Positions 19,194 through 28,188 of a DNA stretch of 64,000 nucleotides are shown in pieces. The DNA comes from Colwellia sp. 20A7 (lineage in GTDB: Bacteria; Pseudomonadota; Gammaproteobacteria; Enterobacterales; Alteromonadaceae). Position 1 is the first letter of the stretch; the number at the start of each line of letters is the position of its first letter. A model generated the notes under the pieces. The model had not been told where the DNA came from. It ran no database searches and saw only the letters and a program-made list of their open reading frames with translations. Location: NCBI RefSeq assembly GCF_009832865.1, contig NZ_CP047130.1, positions 2,356,001 to 2,420,000 on the forward strand. Direction: 5' to 3'. Both the position numbers and the translations under genes were made by a program.

Positions 19194-20087
19194 CTAGTTA
19201 AATACAAACATTGATTGAGGTAGTTCCGGCGTTGCACCTCGTTGTGAACAAACATAAGAAGAAATATATGCGGCAAACTTAGCGATATCAGTAAGCTTTT
19301 CATTACGTAGCAGCCCCAAAATACAAGCCGCTGTAAATGAGTCTCCTGCACCAACGGTATCAATCACAGAAGTGGGGATAACAGGTACTTCAATTAGTTC
19401 ATCGCGATGTATTAAAATAGAGCCCTCTTCTCCTTTAGTAAAAATAATACTCGTTAACTCAAATAATTTTTGTACTTCTTTTAATAAGCTACTTTCGTTT
19501 CCCGAAATCCCCATGAGCTCGGCGATAAAAGGTAATTCCTCTTCGTTTAACTTAAGCACATTTGCTAAGTTAAGTGAGTTAAGAATGATGTCTTTCGTAT
19601 AAAAAGGTGGTCTAAGATTAACATCAAAGACTTTAATGGCACTTTCAGACATTGCCTTTAAGAAATTCATGATGGTGATACGAGAAGTTTCATTACGCTG
19701 AGCCAAGCTTCCAAAGCATACGGCCTGTGTATTTTTGGCAATATTATGTAATTGGTCATCCCAAACTAAATGATCCCAAGCTGAGTTCTCAGCAAAAGTA
19801 TAAGTAGCTTGATGTAGTTCATCTAGATTAATGTGAACAGTACCGGTAGGGAAAGCATTAACTTGAATGAATGATGTATCAACATTGTGCTTTACTAATG
19901 CCTCAATCGCATCATTACCCAAAGTATCTTTACCTACAGCACTTATCATTTTCACGGAGACATCATGCTTTGCTATTCCAGAAAGAATACAAGCCATATT
20001 TGTGGGAGCACCGCCAAAGCGAGCACTATCAGGAAAGATATCCCAAAGCGCCTCTCCAAGACCTACAACATTGAAAGGTTGATTCAT
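19194..20087 (-). CDS. PfkB-family sugar kinase, fructokinase-like
   Basis: A 297-residue ribokinase-fold kinase. N-terminal signature GLGEALWDIFPDSARFGGAP with NMACILSG; C-terminal PfkB signature with anion hole and catalytic Asp (DTVGAGDSFTAACILG). Overall pattern resembles fructokinases; 2-keto-3-deoxygluconate kinase of the same fold is an alternative worth keeping, because the cluster makes KDG and no other KDG kinase is present. It lies between the isomerase and AGE-epimerase genes on the minus strand, and would phosphorylate the sugar released in the cytoplasm. Confidence 0.85.
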   Translation of the reverse strand: MNQPFNVVGLGEALWDIFPDSARFGGAPTNMACILSGIAKHDVSVKMISAVGKDTLGNDAIEALVKHNVDTSFIQVNAFPTGTVHINLDELHQATYTFAENSAWDHLVWDDQLHNIAKNTQAVCFGSLAQRNETSRITIMNFLKAMSESAIKVFDVNLRPPFYTKDIILNSLNLANVLKLNEEELPFIAELMGISGNESSLLKEVQKLFELTSIIFTKGEEGSILIHRDELIEVPVIPTSVIDTVGAGDSFTAACILGLLRNEKLTDIAKFAAYISSYVCSQRGATPELPQSMFVFN

Positions 20088-20275
20088 AAGTAATACCGGC
20101 TATTTGGTTTAGTTTTCTAGGGCGCTGATTATTGACGATTAATTATTTCAATCATGAAAAGTCAGAAGCCCCTGATGTGTATTTCATTTAATAATGAAGA
20201 CAGTGCTAGCTACCAATGTTGTATTGATAGCCGATGACCTGCTTCTATTTAAAGTGGAATAAAATTATAGATGAT

Positions 20276-20923
20276 TTATACGGTTTGTAGTTTTTGCTTA
20301 ACAAATGCAATAAGCTTTTCATCTTTAGCGTTTTCAAAGAAACATTTTTGGAATACTTCACCACCAATAGCCGTTAAAATTAATTCTTCATCAATTGCAT
20401 TTAATGCTTCTAAGTAATTTTTAGCGATAGCGGTTTTTACACTGTTTAAAATTCCAGCATTAGCCACTTGCGACGCCTTACGCTCAGGTGGATAACCTTG
20501 ACCTTTAACCCCGCTAAACGCTTTTTCAAACATATACTGAATATTTAAATCTGCTCCCCAACCAAATCCCTTAGCAAATGAAAGTGCCAGAGCATTACCA
20601 TTATTTATTTGTGCAAATAAATAAGCGTCTGATGGGTCAATACAGTACCCACAAGTTACGCCTGGGTGTGCATTTAAAGACATTAAAGCTCCTTGCCCAG
20701 TTCCACAACCTGCAACAACAAAATCAACAGCACCTGAATTTAATAATATCCCAGCAATAATCCCTAAATGGATATAAGTTAAACGATGATCATCATCGTT
20801 TTTCATACCTACATTAAAAACACTATGGCCTTCTTTCGCTGCAACAGTATTCAACTGCTCAACGATAATAGGGTTCTTCGCTGCTTGGCTAAATTCATTC
20901 ATTAATGCAATTTTCATTTTCAT
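20276..20923 (-). CDS. dhuI: RpiB/LacAB-family isomerase, DhuI-like
   Basis: A 215-residue protein of the RpiB/LacA/LacB fold. It closely follows the pattern of streptococcal DhuI (4-deoxy-L-threo-5-hexosulose-uronate ketol-isomerase): IALMNEFSQAAKNPII at the start, LNSGAVDFVVAGCGTGQGA, NNGNALALSFAKGFGWGA and a C-terminal half containing GQGYPPER. DhuI replaces KduI in converting the open form of unsaturated uronate to 3-deoxy-D-glycero-2,5-hexodiulosonate. A KduD-like dehydrogenase and a GH88 hydrolase in the same cluster support this. It heads the minus-strand operon with the PfkB kinase and AGE epimerase and has a LacI-type palindrome about 135 bases upstream. DhuI similarity is from memory of the family; a true RpiB is the alternative. 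Confidence 0.78.
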   Translation of the reverse strand: MKMKIALMNEFSQAAKNPIIVEQLNTVAAKEGHSVFNVGMKNDDDHRLTYIHLGIIAGILLNSGAVDFVVAGCGTGQGALMSLNAHPGVTCGYCIDPSDAYLFAQINNGNALALSFAKGFGWGADLNIQYMFEKAFSGVKGQGYPPERKASQVANAGILNSVKTAIAKNYLEALNAIDEELILTAIGGEVFQKCFFENAKDEKLIAFVKQKLQTV

Positions 20924-21056
20924 TTCCTCTATTACTATTAGATATCAATATCGACTACCGTATTTATGAGTTCATTATTTAAAAGGCTGCCACACATATT
21001 TATGGCTAGCTATTAATTGAGTTAATAACCTCGTTAAGATGTCATAATAACTGTAA

Positions 21057-21072
21057 TTGTTATCGATATCAA
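21057..21072. promoter_or_regulatory. LacI-type operator, dhuI side
   Basis: TTGTTATCGATATCAA, a near-perfect palindrome centred on CG (one mismatch), in the divergent region between dhuI and the TonB receptor. Same core as sites at 21396, 32774, 34151 and 34464. Confidence 0.55.
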
Positions 21073-21395
21073 TATGGTTTTGTTTTTATATTATAATTAA
21101 ACGTTATTTTTATAATCAAGCGTGAAATATTATTTAAATACCTTAAAAAACAATAGTTAACGAACAGTTAATTGTATTTTATTTAAATTATTTAAAAATT
21201 AATCAGTTAGCTAATTTACAAACAATATATATATATTTTGGAAATACAAAAATTAAAAATAAACACCAAGTTACTGATAAGTAATAGGTTTGATGAAATA
21301 GAATATGATAAGAATAAAGTTTTAGCGTTATTAGCATAATATAAATACAAATTACTGGTTGACTAGTAATCATTTTACGTGCAATCATTTCGCTT

Positions 21396-21411
21396 GAGTT
21401 AACGATAACAA
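21396..21411. promoter_or_regulatory. LacI-type operator before the TonB receptor
   Basis: GAGTTAACGATAACAA, CG-centred palindromic core GTTA-ACG-ATAAC, 22 bases before the receptor ATG. Very similar in reverse orientation to the site at 34464. Confidence 0.5.
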
Positions 21412-21433
21412 TTATAAATATAAAAGTACGGGG

Positions 21434-24229
21434 ATGAAAATGAAGACTTATAAAAAAAATTTATACCTATCACCTTTAGCATTAGCTGTTGTGTATGCCT
21501 TATCACCACAAGCAATAGCTCAAGAAAGCGACAATAAAGTAAGTGACCAAGAAGTCGAAGTAATAATGGTTACAGGAATCAGAGCTAGTGTAACTAAGGC
21601 ATTAGCGATTAAACGTTTCGAATCTGGTGTGGTTGATGCTATTTCTTCTGAAGATATTGGTAGTTTGCCAGATGAAAATATTGCCGAATCTATCCAACGA
21701 ATTGCAGGCGTTCAAATAGAAAGAGACGAAGGACGTGGCGCGCTAGTCAGTTTACGCGGAATGGGTCCATCTTATGTAGGTACAACTCTTAATGGAAATG
21801 CTCTCGCGAGTGCTACCTATGATGGTGGCTTTAGATTTGATATCGTCCAATCAGAATTAGCATCAGAGATAAAAATATATAAATCACCAAAAGCTTCATT
21901 ACAAGAAGATTATCTTTCTGGGACTATTGATATAGGTACAGCGAAGCCTTTATCTTTTGATGAGAGTAAAACATTCATCAAAGTTGAAGCTAATCATACT
22001 GATGTACGAGGTGAAACAACACCAGGCTTAGGTTTTACTCATCTTAATCAGAATGATGAGGGAACATTCGGTTATATGCTGAATATGGGATATAAAGAAC
22101 TAAATTCGCGTTATGATTTAATGTTTGGTCAACGCTTCACAGGTGAAGAATTAAATGGCGAAACAACAAACGCTGATGGTGATATACCCGTAGAGCGAAT
22201 TGATAGACCAAGATATCGTCGAGAAGATACTGACACCAAACGTTATTTATTTAGTGGTGCTCTTCAATATATCGCCACTAATAATCTTGAAATTAACGTG
22301 GATGGTGTCTTAGCATTAGATAAACGTGATAAGTATTTACAACAACTAGTACCATTATTAAATACTGGAACAACACATTTAATTAGTAGCACAAATAATA
22401 CATGGGATGTTTTTGGTGTTGAAAATGTTCAAGTTGAAAGTGGTCAAACAAGAGAAATGGACGAGCGTTCTAGTTACGCCTTAACCACTACTGCTGATTG
22501 GAATGTAACTGATGATCTACTATTAACTGGTGTTGTACATTATACGGCAGGTGAACTTAAATATACGGCACACCAAACATTAGCGGCCTTAAATACACAC
22601 TTGTATGTTGATATGACTCCTGATGACCCAACATTTATTACGGGTAATATTCCAGGCGTTACTGGTTTAGAAGATGTAAACTTTAATCCTTTAAATGATC
22701 CTAATACGTGGCAAAACGATAATTTAGATAAAATGAGATTAAGTGCTCAGCATAAGCCAAGTAAAAATGATGAAATAGCATTTCAATTAGATGCTAATTA
22801 CACATTAGATATTGAAGGGATTGATGCTATTAAAGCTGGGGTTAAAGTTAGAAGACAAACGTTCTCAAAATCACAAACAGATCATTATTTACCTGAAGAA
22901 TACTTAGTTAACAACATCATACCAGGATTAAGAAACATATCTGAAAACTATGAGGTTGTTGATGATTTCACTCATGGCAAATATCCAGGTATGGATATTG
23001 GTTTTATAGTTCCTGACATCTACTCCCTATATAGCGACTTATGCTATGAAGGTACTTGTGGTGATATAGAAGCTTTCCCAACAAGAGAAAGTGCTTCTGC
23101 TTTTTTTGAAATGGAAAGAGATATATTCAGCAGTTATGTAGAAGTTGATTTCAACTATGGTGGTTTACGGGGGGATATAGGTATTAGATACACTTCGACA
23201 GATCGTCACACAGAATTTAATGGTGCAAGTATCGATTATGCACTAACACCTGAAGCAAGAAAAATAATAGAAAATAATGGTGGTATATTGTCTGATGAAC
23301 GACAATCTGCTGACATGGACTATGATAACTGGTTACCTTCTTTAAATCTTGCTTATGACTTAACTGAAGATATTGTATTAAGAGCAGGTATCGGTAAAGT
23401 TATGAAGCGTCCAGGTGCTGACGGAGGCACTGCAGCTTTCGCTCGAAGCATTGGTTATAACACTGACGATGAACGATATAGTGTAGTAGAAGGTGACGTA
23501 TTCAAGGCAGCAACAACAGGAACGATTCAAAATTTAAGTGCTGAATGGTACTTCAATGAATCAAGTGCATTAACTGTAGCTGTATTTAAAAATGTATACG
23601 AAAACCAAACAGTACAAGAAGACGCTTGTTTAGCCGGTTTTGCTTCGCCAGATACTTCTGCATATGAAGCATCTTATGATGCTGCAACACAAAGTTGTAT
23701 GGACATTGATGGATTTGTATATGAAATTCGTAGAAAAAGAAATACGAATGGTGAAACAACGTATAAAGGGTATGAAATTGGTTACAACCAAACTTTTGAC
23801 TTCTTACCCGCCCCATTTAACGGTCTGGGTTTAATTGCTAACTATACCAGTATTAAAGCTGATAACGGCGAAGATAAACTAGCCTTAACAAGTTTATCTG
23901 AAGAAACTTATAACTTAATTGGTTTTTATGAATATGAGAATTTCTCAGCACGTATAACTTTAAACCATCGTAGTCCTTATATCATGAACGACGGTTTCTT
24001 TTGGGGAAATAATAGTGCACTAGGCGAAAATCCAGGTAAATTAGAAAAAGAAAGACACCAAGTGGATTTCTCAATGGGATATCAGTTAACTGATAATTTA
24101 AACTTATCGTTTGACGCTATAAATGTGAATAATGATTATGAGAATGGTACTCGTTATGAAAGCGCTCGTCTACAATCATTCTCTACCTTTGGTAGAACAT
24201 TCATAGTTAAAGCGCAATACCAGTTCTAA
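21434..24229 (+). CDS. TonB-dependent receptor, polysaccharide-utilisation type
   Basis: A 931-residue outer-membrane receptor of the Caulobacter-type (TIGR01782-like) group. Signal peptide ends near ALSPQAIAQ; the TonB-box/plug start reads VIMVTGIRASVTKALAIKR, followed by DAISSEDIGSLPDENIAESI and QRIAGVQIERDEGRG, typical of receptors for large glycans. The barrel ends in a terminal Phe (VKAQYQF). No STN domain, so it is not a sigma-signalling receptor. It leads a plus-strand group with a beta-helix lipoprotein, a DUF1961 lipoprotein and an SGNH esterase, and probably imports oligosaccharides cut at the cell surface. Confidence 0.92.
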   Translation: MKMKTYKKNLYLSPLALAVVYALSPQAIAQESDNKVSDQEVEVIMVTGIRASVTKALAIKRFESGVVDAISSEDIGSLPDENIAESIQRIAGVQIERDEGRGALVSLRGMGPSYVGTTLNGNALASATYDGGFRFDIVQSELASEIKIYKSPKASLQEDYLSGTIDIGTAKPLSFDESKTFIKVEANHTDVRGETTPGLGFTHLNQNDEGTFGYMLNMGYKELNSRYDLMFGQRFTGEELNGETTNADGDIPVERIDRPRYRREDTDTKRYLFSGALQYIATNNLEINVDGVLALDKRDKYLQQLVPLLNTGTTHLISSTNNTWDVFGVENVQVESGQTREMDERSSYALTTTADWNVTDDLLLTGVVHYTAGELKYTAHQTLAALNTHLYVDMTPDDPTFITGNIPGVTGLEDVNFNPLNDPNTWQNDNLDKMRLSAQHKPSKNDEIAFQLDANYTLDIEGIDAIKAGVKVRRQTFSKSQTDHYLPEEYLVNNIIPGLRNISENYEVVDDFTHGKYPGMDIGFIVPDIYSLYSDLCYEGTCGDIEAFPTRESASAFFEMERDIFSSYVEVDFNYGGLRGDIGIRYTSTDRHTEFNGASIDYALTPEARKIIENNGGILSDERQSADMDYDNWLPSLNLAYDLTEDIVLRAGIGKVMKRPGADGGTAAFARSIGYNTDDERYSVVEGDVFKAATTGTIQNLSAEWYFNESSALTVAVFKNVYENQTVQEDACLAGFASPDTSAYEASYDAATQSCMDIDGFVYEIRRKRNTNGETTYKGYEIGYNQTFDFLPAPFNGLGLIANYTSIKADNGEDKLALTSLSEETYNLIGFYEYENFSARITLNHRSPYIMNDGFFWGNNSALGENPGKLEKERHQVDFSMGYQLTDNLNLSFDAINVNNDYENGTRYESARLQSFSTFGRTFIVKAQYQF

Positions 24230-24240
24230 TAGCTCATATA

Positions 24241-24330
24241 TGTGCACAATAGAGTAAGTGTATTGTGCACATCATTCCATTTTGAATTTATTTCAATGAA
24301 TCCTATGAAAGTTAGGGGTTGCAATTTGCA
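24241..24330 (+). repeat. two intergenic hairpins between receptor and lipoprotein genes
   Basis: TGTGCACAATA / TATTGTGCACA (24241-24271) is a perfect 11-bp stem with a 9-base loop; a second near-palindrome GGGGTTGCAA / TTGCAACTCC lies at about 24315-24335. Neither has a U-tract, so they look like mRNA-stabilising or attenuating structures more than terminators. Confidence 0.5.
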
Positions 24331-24399
24331 ACTCCTCTTTGTAGGCACCCAAAATTGATATTTATTTAACCTATAAATCAAAATTTTAAGAGTAATATA

Positions 24400-26199
24400 A
24401 TGAAAACTTATATCACATCACATAAACACTTAATTCGTTATTCTTTACCTTTATCATTACTTTTAGTGATGAATTTATCTGGCTGTAACAGTGAAGAAAA
24501 AAACGAAGAAACTGCACAAGAAGAAATAGTTGGCGCATTGGATTCTGAAGGCTTTTGTATAGAAAGTAATGAGTTACAACTTTGTGTAGCTGAAGCGATC
24601 GAAAAAGGAACCAATACGGTTCTCTTAAAAGAGCAAGTATACCTATTAACTGAAACCATTTTATTAGCTGATAACCTAAAAATAGCGGGCAAAGGCTCTA
24701 CATCAGTTGTTACATGGCATGAAAGTGTTAAAGATACCATCGATAGCCCTCTTTTCTATACAACAACAGCTGATAATGTTGAATTATCAAACTTTAAAAT
24801 AACAGGTACTATTAATCAAGATGCTAACAGTGAAGACTTAAGAAACGATCATATCGGTGTGTTTTTCGAATGTGAAGGTGATCCTGCTGTAGGTGTTGCC
24901 TTGGAGTGTAATGACGTCACCATTAAAAATTTAGAAGTAGAAAATTGTAGTCATGGAATTCATATTAAAGGCACGCAAGATGTTACCGCCATAGACTTAA
25001 ATTTACATAACAATGGTAATACTGAAGTAGACTTATTTCATAATATTTATTATCGAAGAGTTTCTGATGTCTACATGGCTCAAACCGATGAAAATGTGGG
25101 TGGTTTTTATAATAGCCCTAGAGGACACGGTATCAGAGCCACTAACTTGCACAATGCGACTTTTGATAACCTACAAGTGTACGGCAATGCCGATCACGGT
25201 GTGAATTTCGGTGAGATATATAACACAACATTTAACCATGTTGATATTTACGACAACTGCGCAAACCCAGCAGGTAACTGTAGCCAAATACAATGTTATG
25301 CTGAACCTTGTGATCTAACTATCGTAACAGATGTAGAGCCAGTGCTACCCAACATAGTGTTAACTGTTAATGACACTGAGACTATTGATATAAGTTGGAA
25401 CCTAACTGGCTTACTTCAAGAAGCAACCAAAGTAGAACTTTTTCGCAACACAATCAATGCAACATCGGGAAGAAGTTTAGTTCAAGCCGTTGAAAAATCG
25501 GGTATAATTACTGATAGTAGTATTTTAGTGAGTACTCAATATTGGTATATGCTCAAAATACAATTTGCCAATGGAGAAACGCTAAACAGCGAAATAGCCG
25601 GACCTATTATCGTGCCCGGCACAGCACCCGAAACTAACTTAACAATGGCTCTAGGTAGCGTAAATTCTACCGTTGACTTAACTTGGGAGCTGAACAACTT
25701 TCCCGATAATATATCCAAAGTTGAGTTATACCGAAATACCGCAGAAACAACTTCAGGTCGCACTAAAGTAGCTGATGTAGAGGCCATTGGATCGATCACC
25801 GATACAGGTGTTACACTCGATGCAAGTTTTTGGTATATGTTCAAAATAACATTATCAGATGGCTCAACTATCAACACTGATATTTCAGGTCCAATTATAT
25901 TAAGTAGTACAGAAGAAACAAATTTAGCGATGGCTGTAAATACTAACGGTACCGCTATTGATGTAGATTGGTCTTTAGTGGGGTTTCCTTATAATGTTGT
26001 TAATGTAGAGCTATTTCGAAACACCGTTGACGTCGCCAGCGGGCGAACAAAAGTAGCTAATGTTGATTTAAGTGGACAAGTTATCGATACCGGCGTTGTC
26101 GAGGCTACCAGTTATTGGTACATGTTCAAAATAAGCCTTTCAGACGGTACCACCATTAATTCAGAAATAACTGGCCCTATCTGTATTTCATGTACATAG
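24400..26199 (+). CDS. beta-helix lipoprotein with three C-terminal FN3-like repeats
   Basis: A 599-residue surface or periplasmic lipoprotein: signal with lipobox (MNLSGC, Cys ~29), then a right-handed parallel beta-helix region (~45-300) with repeated short strand-turn units (VELSNFKITG, VTIKNLEVENCSHGIHIKG, ATFDNLQVYGNADHGVNFG). Three tandem ~90-residue modules follow, each with ELFRNT or ELYRNT, SGR, an ITDTG/IDTG-type turn and WYMFKI..SDG; they are probably fibronectin-like spacers. Beta-helix folds of this size occur in polysaccharide lyases and hydrolases (PL1, PL6, GH28), but I see no diagnostic active site. It follows a TonB receptor, so glycan cleavage or binding is likely. Confidence 0.75.
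   Translation: MKTYITSHKHLIRYSLPLSLLLVMNLSGCNSEEKNEETAQEEIVGALDSEGFCIESNELQLCVAEAIEKGTNTVLLKEQVYLLTETILLADNLKIAGKGSTSVVTWHESVKDTIDSPLFYTTTADNVELSNFKITGTINQDANSEDLRNDHIGVFFECEGDPAVGVALECNDVTIKNLEVENCSHGIHIKGTQDVTAIDLNLHNNGNTEVDLFHNIYYRRVSDVYMAQTDENVGGFYNSPRGHGIRATNLHNATFDNLQVYGNADHGVNFGEIYNTTFNHVDIYDNCANPAGNCSQIQCYAEPCDLTIVTDVEPVLPNIVLTVNDTETIDISWNLTGLLQEATKVELFRNTINATSGRSLVQAVEKSGIITDSSILVSTQYWYMLKIQFANGETLNSEIAGPIIVPGTAPETNLTMALGSVNSTVDLTWELNNFPDNISKVELYRNTAETTSGRTKVADVEAIGSITDTGVTLDASFWYMFKITLSDGSTINTDISGPIILSSTEETNLAMAVNTNGTAIDVDWSLVGFPYNVVNVELFRNTVDVASGRTKVANVDLSGQVIDTGVVEATSYWYMFKISLSDGTTINSEITGPICISCT
25345..26190 (+). repeat. three tandem coding repeats (~90 codons each)
   Basis: Units at about 25345-25620, 25636-25905 and 25921-26190 share the pattern NxxMA..., ELFRNT, SGRTKVA, DTGV, WYMFKI and SDGTTINxEI-GPI. 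Units 2 and 3 are more alike than unit 1, suggesting successive duplication. Confidence 0.7.
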
Positions 26200-26236
26200 A
26201 TTATATGGTTGATATTCAATCGTAATAAATCTACTT

Positions 26237-26281
26237 ATAGCCACTGTGTAATAATGAAAATAACGCAGTGGTTATTTTTTT
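26237..26281 (+). terminator. rho-independent terminator after the beta-helix lipoprotein
   Basis: A stem of about 16 bp with three mismatches (ATAGCCACTG... paired with CAGTGGTTAT) is followed directly by TTTTTTT. Confidence 0.8.
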
Positions 26282-26326
26282 AATAGAACCTTGATAAATT
26301 AATTAAAAAAATAAGAAAGTAACACC

Positions 26327-27142
26327 ATGAAAAATAAAACAAAAGAAATTAAACTCGGCTTATTAAGTCTTTTAATAGTGTCACTAGTAAGCTGCTCAAA
26401 GATTGATACTCAACAACAAAATAACTTTGAAGTATTAAGCAACCTAGCTGCATGGAAACTAAAATTATCTGACAAAGGAACAAGCAATTGGCAAAAAAAC
26501 TGGTTTAAAGACGGATTAATATCAACCGTTAAACAATCAGAAAATGGCATGAACTTAATTGCAGGATCAGCAAACAGAGATGACGCTCACCACACTGTAC
26601 TTTGGACAAAAGCGTCCTTTGAAGGTGATATTAAAATTGAATACAACTACACACGCACCGACACACAAATAATCAATGTAAACATCTTATACATTCAAGC
26701 TCAAGGCCTTGGTATAGCAAATTTTGATAAAGATATATCTCAATGGAATAGCTTTAGAGAAGTACCAACGATGAGCACTTATTATAATTATATGACCCCA
26801 TTGCATATTAGTTATGCTGCATTTCCTATGGTTAATGACGATCCTGAAAATGATTATTTACGCGTAAGAAAATACCCTATAACTAATGACAAAACATTTC
26901 ATCAAACAGAAGTAGAGCCGACTTACTTTAATACAGGGTTATTTCTCCCTAATGTAACTTACAAAGTCACTGTTATCAAAACCAAGTCAATACTTCACCT
27001 CAACGTTGAAGGCGGCGGCGAAAACAAACTATATTCATGGCCATTAAGTAAAGACCAATCCCCACAAGAAGGTCGTGTAGGATTACGTCATATGTATACA
27101 CGTTCAGCGCAATATAGTGATTTTAGCGTCTATACAAAATAA
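26327..27142 (+). CDS. DUF1961-family lipoprotein
   Basis: A 271-residue protein with a lipoprotein signal (LIVSLVSC). The mature part is a jelly-roll-like beta protein resembling the DUF1961/YesU family, found in clusters for uronic-acid-containing polysaccharides such as rhamnogalacturonan. Visible features: LWTKASFEGDIKIEYNYTR near the first third and GRVGLRHMYTRSAQYSDF at the end, the usual layout of concanavalin-like folds. Role (lyase accessory, binding or hydrolase) is not established. It is followed 118 bases later by an SGNH esterase. Confidence 0.7.
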   Translation: MKNKTKEIKLGLLSLLIVSLVSCSKIDTQQQNNFEVLSNLAAWKLKLSDKGTSNWQKNWFKDGLISTVKQSENGMNLIAGSANRDDAHHTVLWTKASFEGDIKIEYNYTRTDTQIINVNILYIQAQGLGIANFDKDISQWNSFREVPTMSTYYNYMTPLHISYAAFPMVNDDPENDYLRVRKYPITNDKTFHQTEVEPTYFNTGLFLPNVTYKVTVIKTKSILHLNVEGGGENKLYSWPLSKDQSPQEGRVGLRHMYTRSAQYSDFSVYTK

Positions 27143-27260
27143 GCAGAGTGAATAACGCCGCCACGTTACTATCAATAAAGTAATCGACTCCCAATTAGCC
27201 AGTTTCATGGCTAAAAAGTTAATCAATAAAGCGTTAATAGATCAATAATAGGTAAATAAA

Positions 27261-27947
27261 ATGTTCAAAAAAACATTCATTTCTTTAGTCATCACTAGCG
27301 TATTTATTATTAATCACGCTATAGCACAAGACAAACCGCTTACTTCAACGCAAGCTAACGCAATAAAAAATACTCCTGAAAAAAAAATATACAAATATGA
27401 CGGTAATTTAGCTCATCAAAAACTGTTTGACGGTTTATCTAAAAATTATGACGTGGTTTTTCTAGGAGATAGCCTAACAAATGGCGGACGTTGGTCAGAA
27501 GCTTTTATCGAGAAAAGAGTCGCGAATAGAGGTATTGGTGGTGATACATCACAAGGAATATTAAACCGAGTTGATAAAGTTATCGCGCTTAATCCTAAGA
27601 CTGTTTACCTTATGCTGGGTATTAATGACATTATGCATGATAAAAAATCGGCTTATATATTCGAGCGATATAAGAAAATTATCACCAAATTAACACATAA
27701 CAAGATCAACGTTATTGTTCAATCAACCTTATTAACGGCTAAACCTGAGTTAAACAACGAAGTGGCTATATTAAATAAAAAACTGCTCGCGTATACCAAG
27801 CAACTTAACTTACCTTACATTGATTTAAATAAAGATCTTGCGCCATCAGGCATATTAACCGATGACATCACTCGTGATGGTATCCATTTAAGAGCTGAAG
27901 TTTATCTTAAATGGTTTGATATCATTAGAAAAAGTGGTCATATTTAA
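27261..27947 (+). CDS. secreted SGNH/GDSL hydrolase, probable carbohydrate esterase
   Basis: A 228-residue protein with a signal peptide (INHAIAQ). All four SGNH blocks are visible: VVFLGDSLTNGG (nucleophilic Ser), RGIGGDTSQGIL (Gly), LMLGINDIMHD (Asn) and DGIHLRAEVY (Asp/His). Such enzymes remove acetyl or other acyl groups from sugars. Co-located with a sialate-O-acetylesterase-like gene further down the cluster, implying that the target polysaccharide is acylated. Confidence 0.85.
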   Translation: MFKKTFISLVITSVFIINHAIAQDKPLTSTQANAIKNTPEKKIYKYDGNLAHQKLFDGLSKNYDVVFLGDSLTNGGRWSEAFIEKRVANRGIGGDTSQGILNRVDKVIALNPKTVYLMLGINDIMHDKKSAYIFERYKKIITKLTHNKINVIVQSTLLTAKPELNNEVAILNKKLLAYTKQLNLPYIDLNKDLAPSGILTDDITRDGIHLRAEVYLKWFDIIRKSGHI

Positions 27948-28063
27948 TAAATAATTCAAGCCAGTGTAAGGGGGTTAAAATCAGCCTAATTATATCTTTT
28001 GAGCTCTATTTTTCCAAAATATAGGCAAGCACCTCTTTGTTATGCTTGACATTAAAAGTAAAT

Positions 28064-28112
28064 AAAAAGCGGCCTTAAATTACTACGAATAGCATTCAAG
28101 ATCGCTTTTTTT
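28064..28112. terminator. bidirectional terminator between convergent genes
   Basis: AAAAAGCG...CGCTTTTTTT inverted repeat between the SGNH esterase (plus) and the beta-helix gene (minus); A- and T-runs flank the stem so it can work both ways. Confidence 0.65.
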
Positions 28113-28188
28113 ATTACATTTTTTATATTACAAAAACAAGATAATCACTACATAAACCCTGTTACAAACATACTTAATAATTCATATA

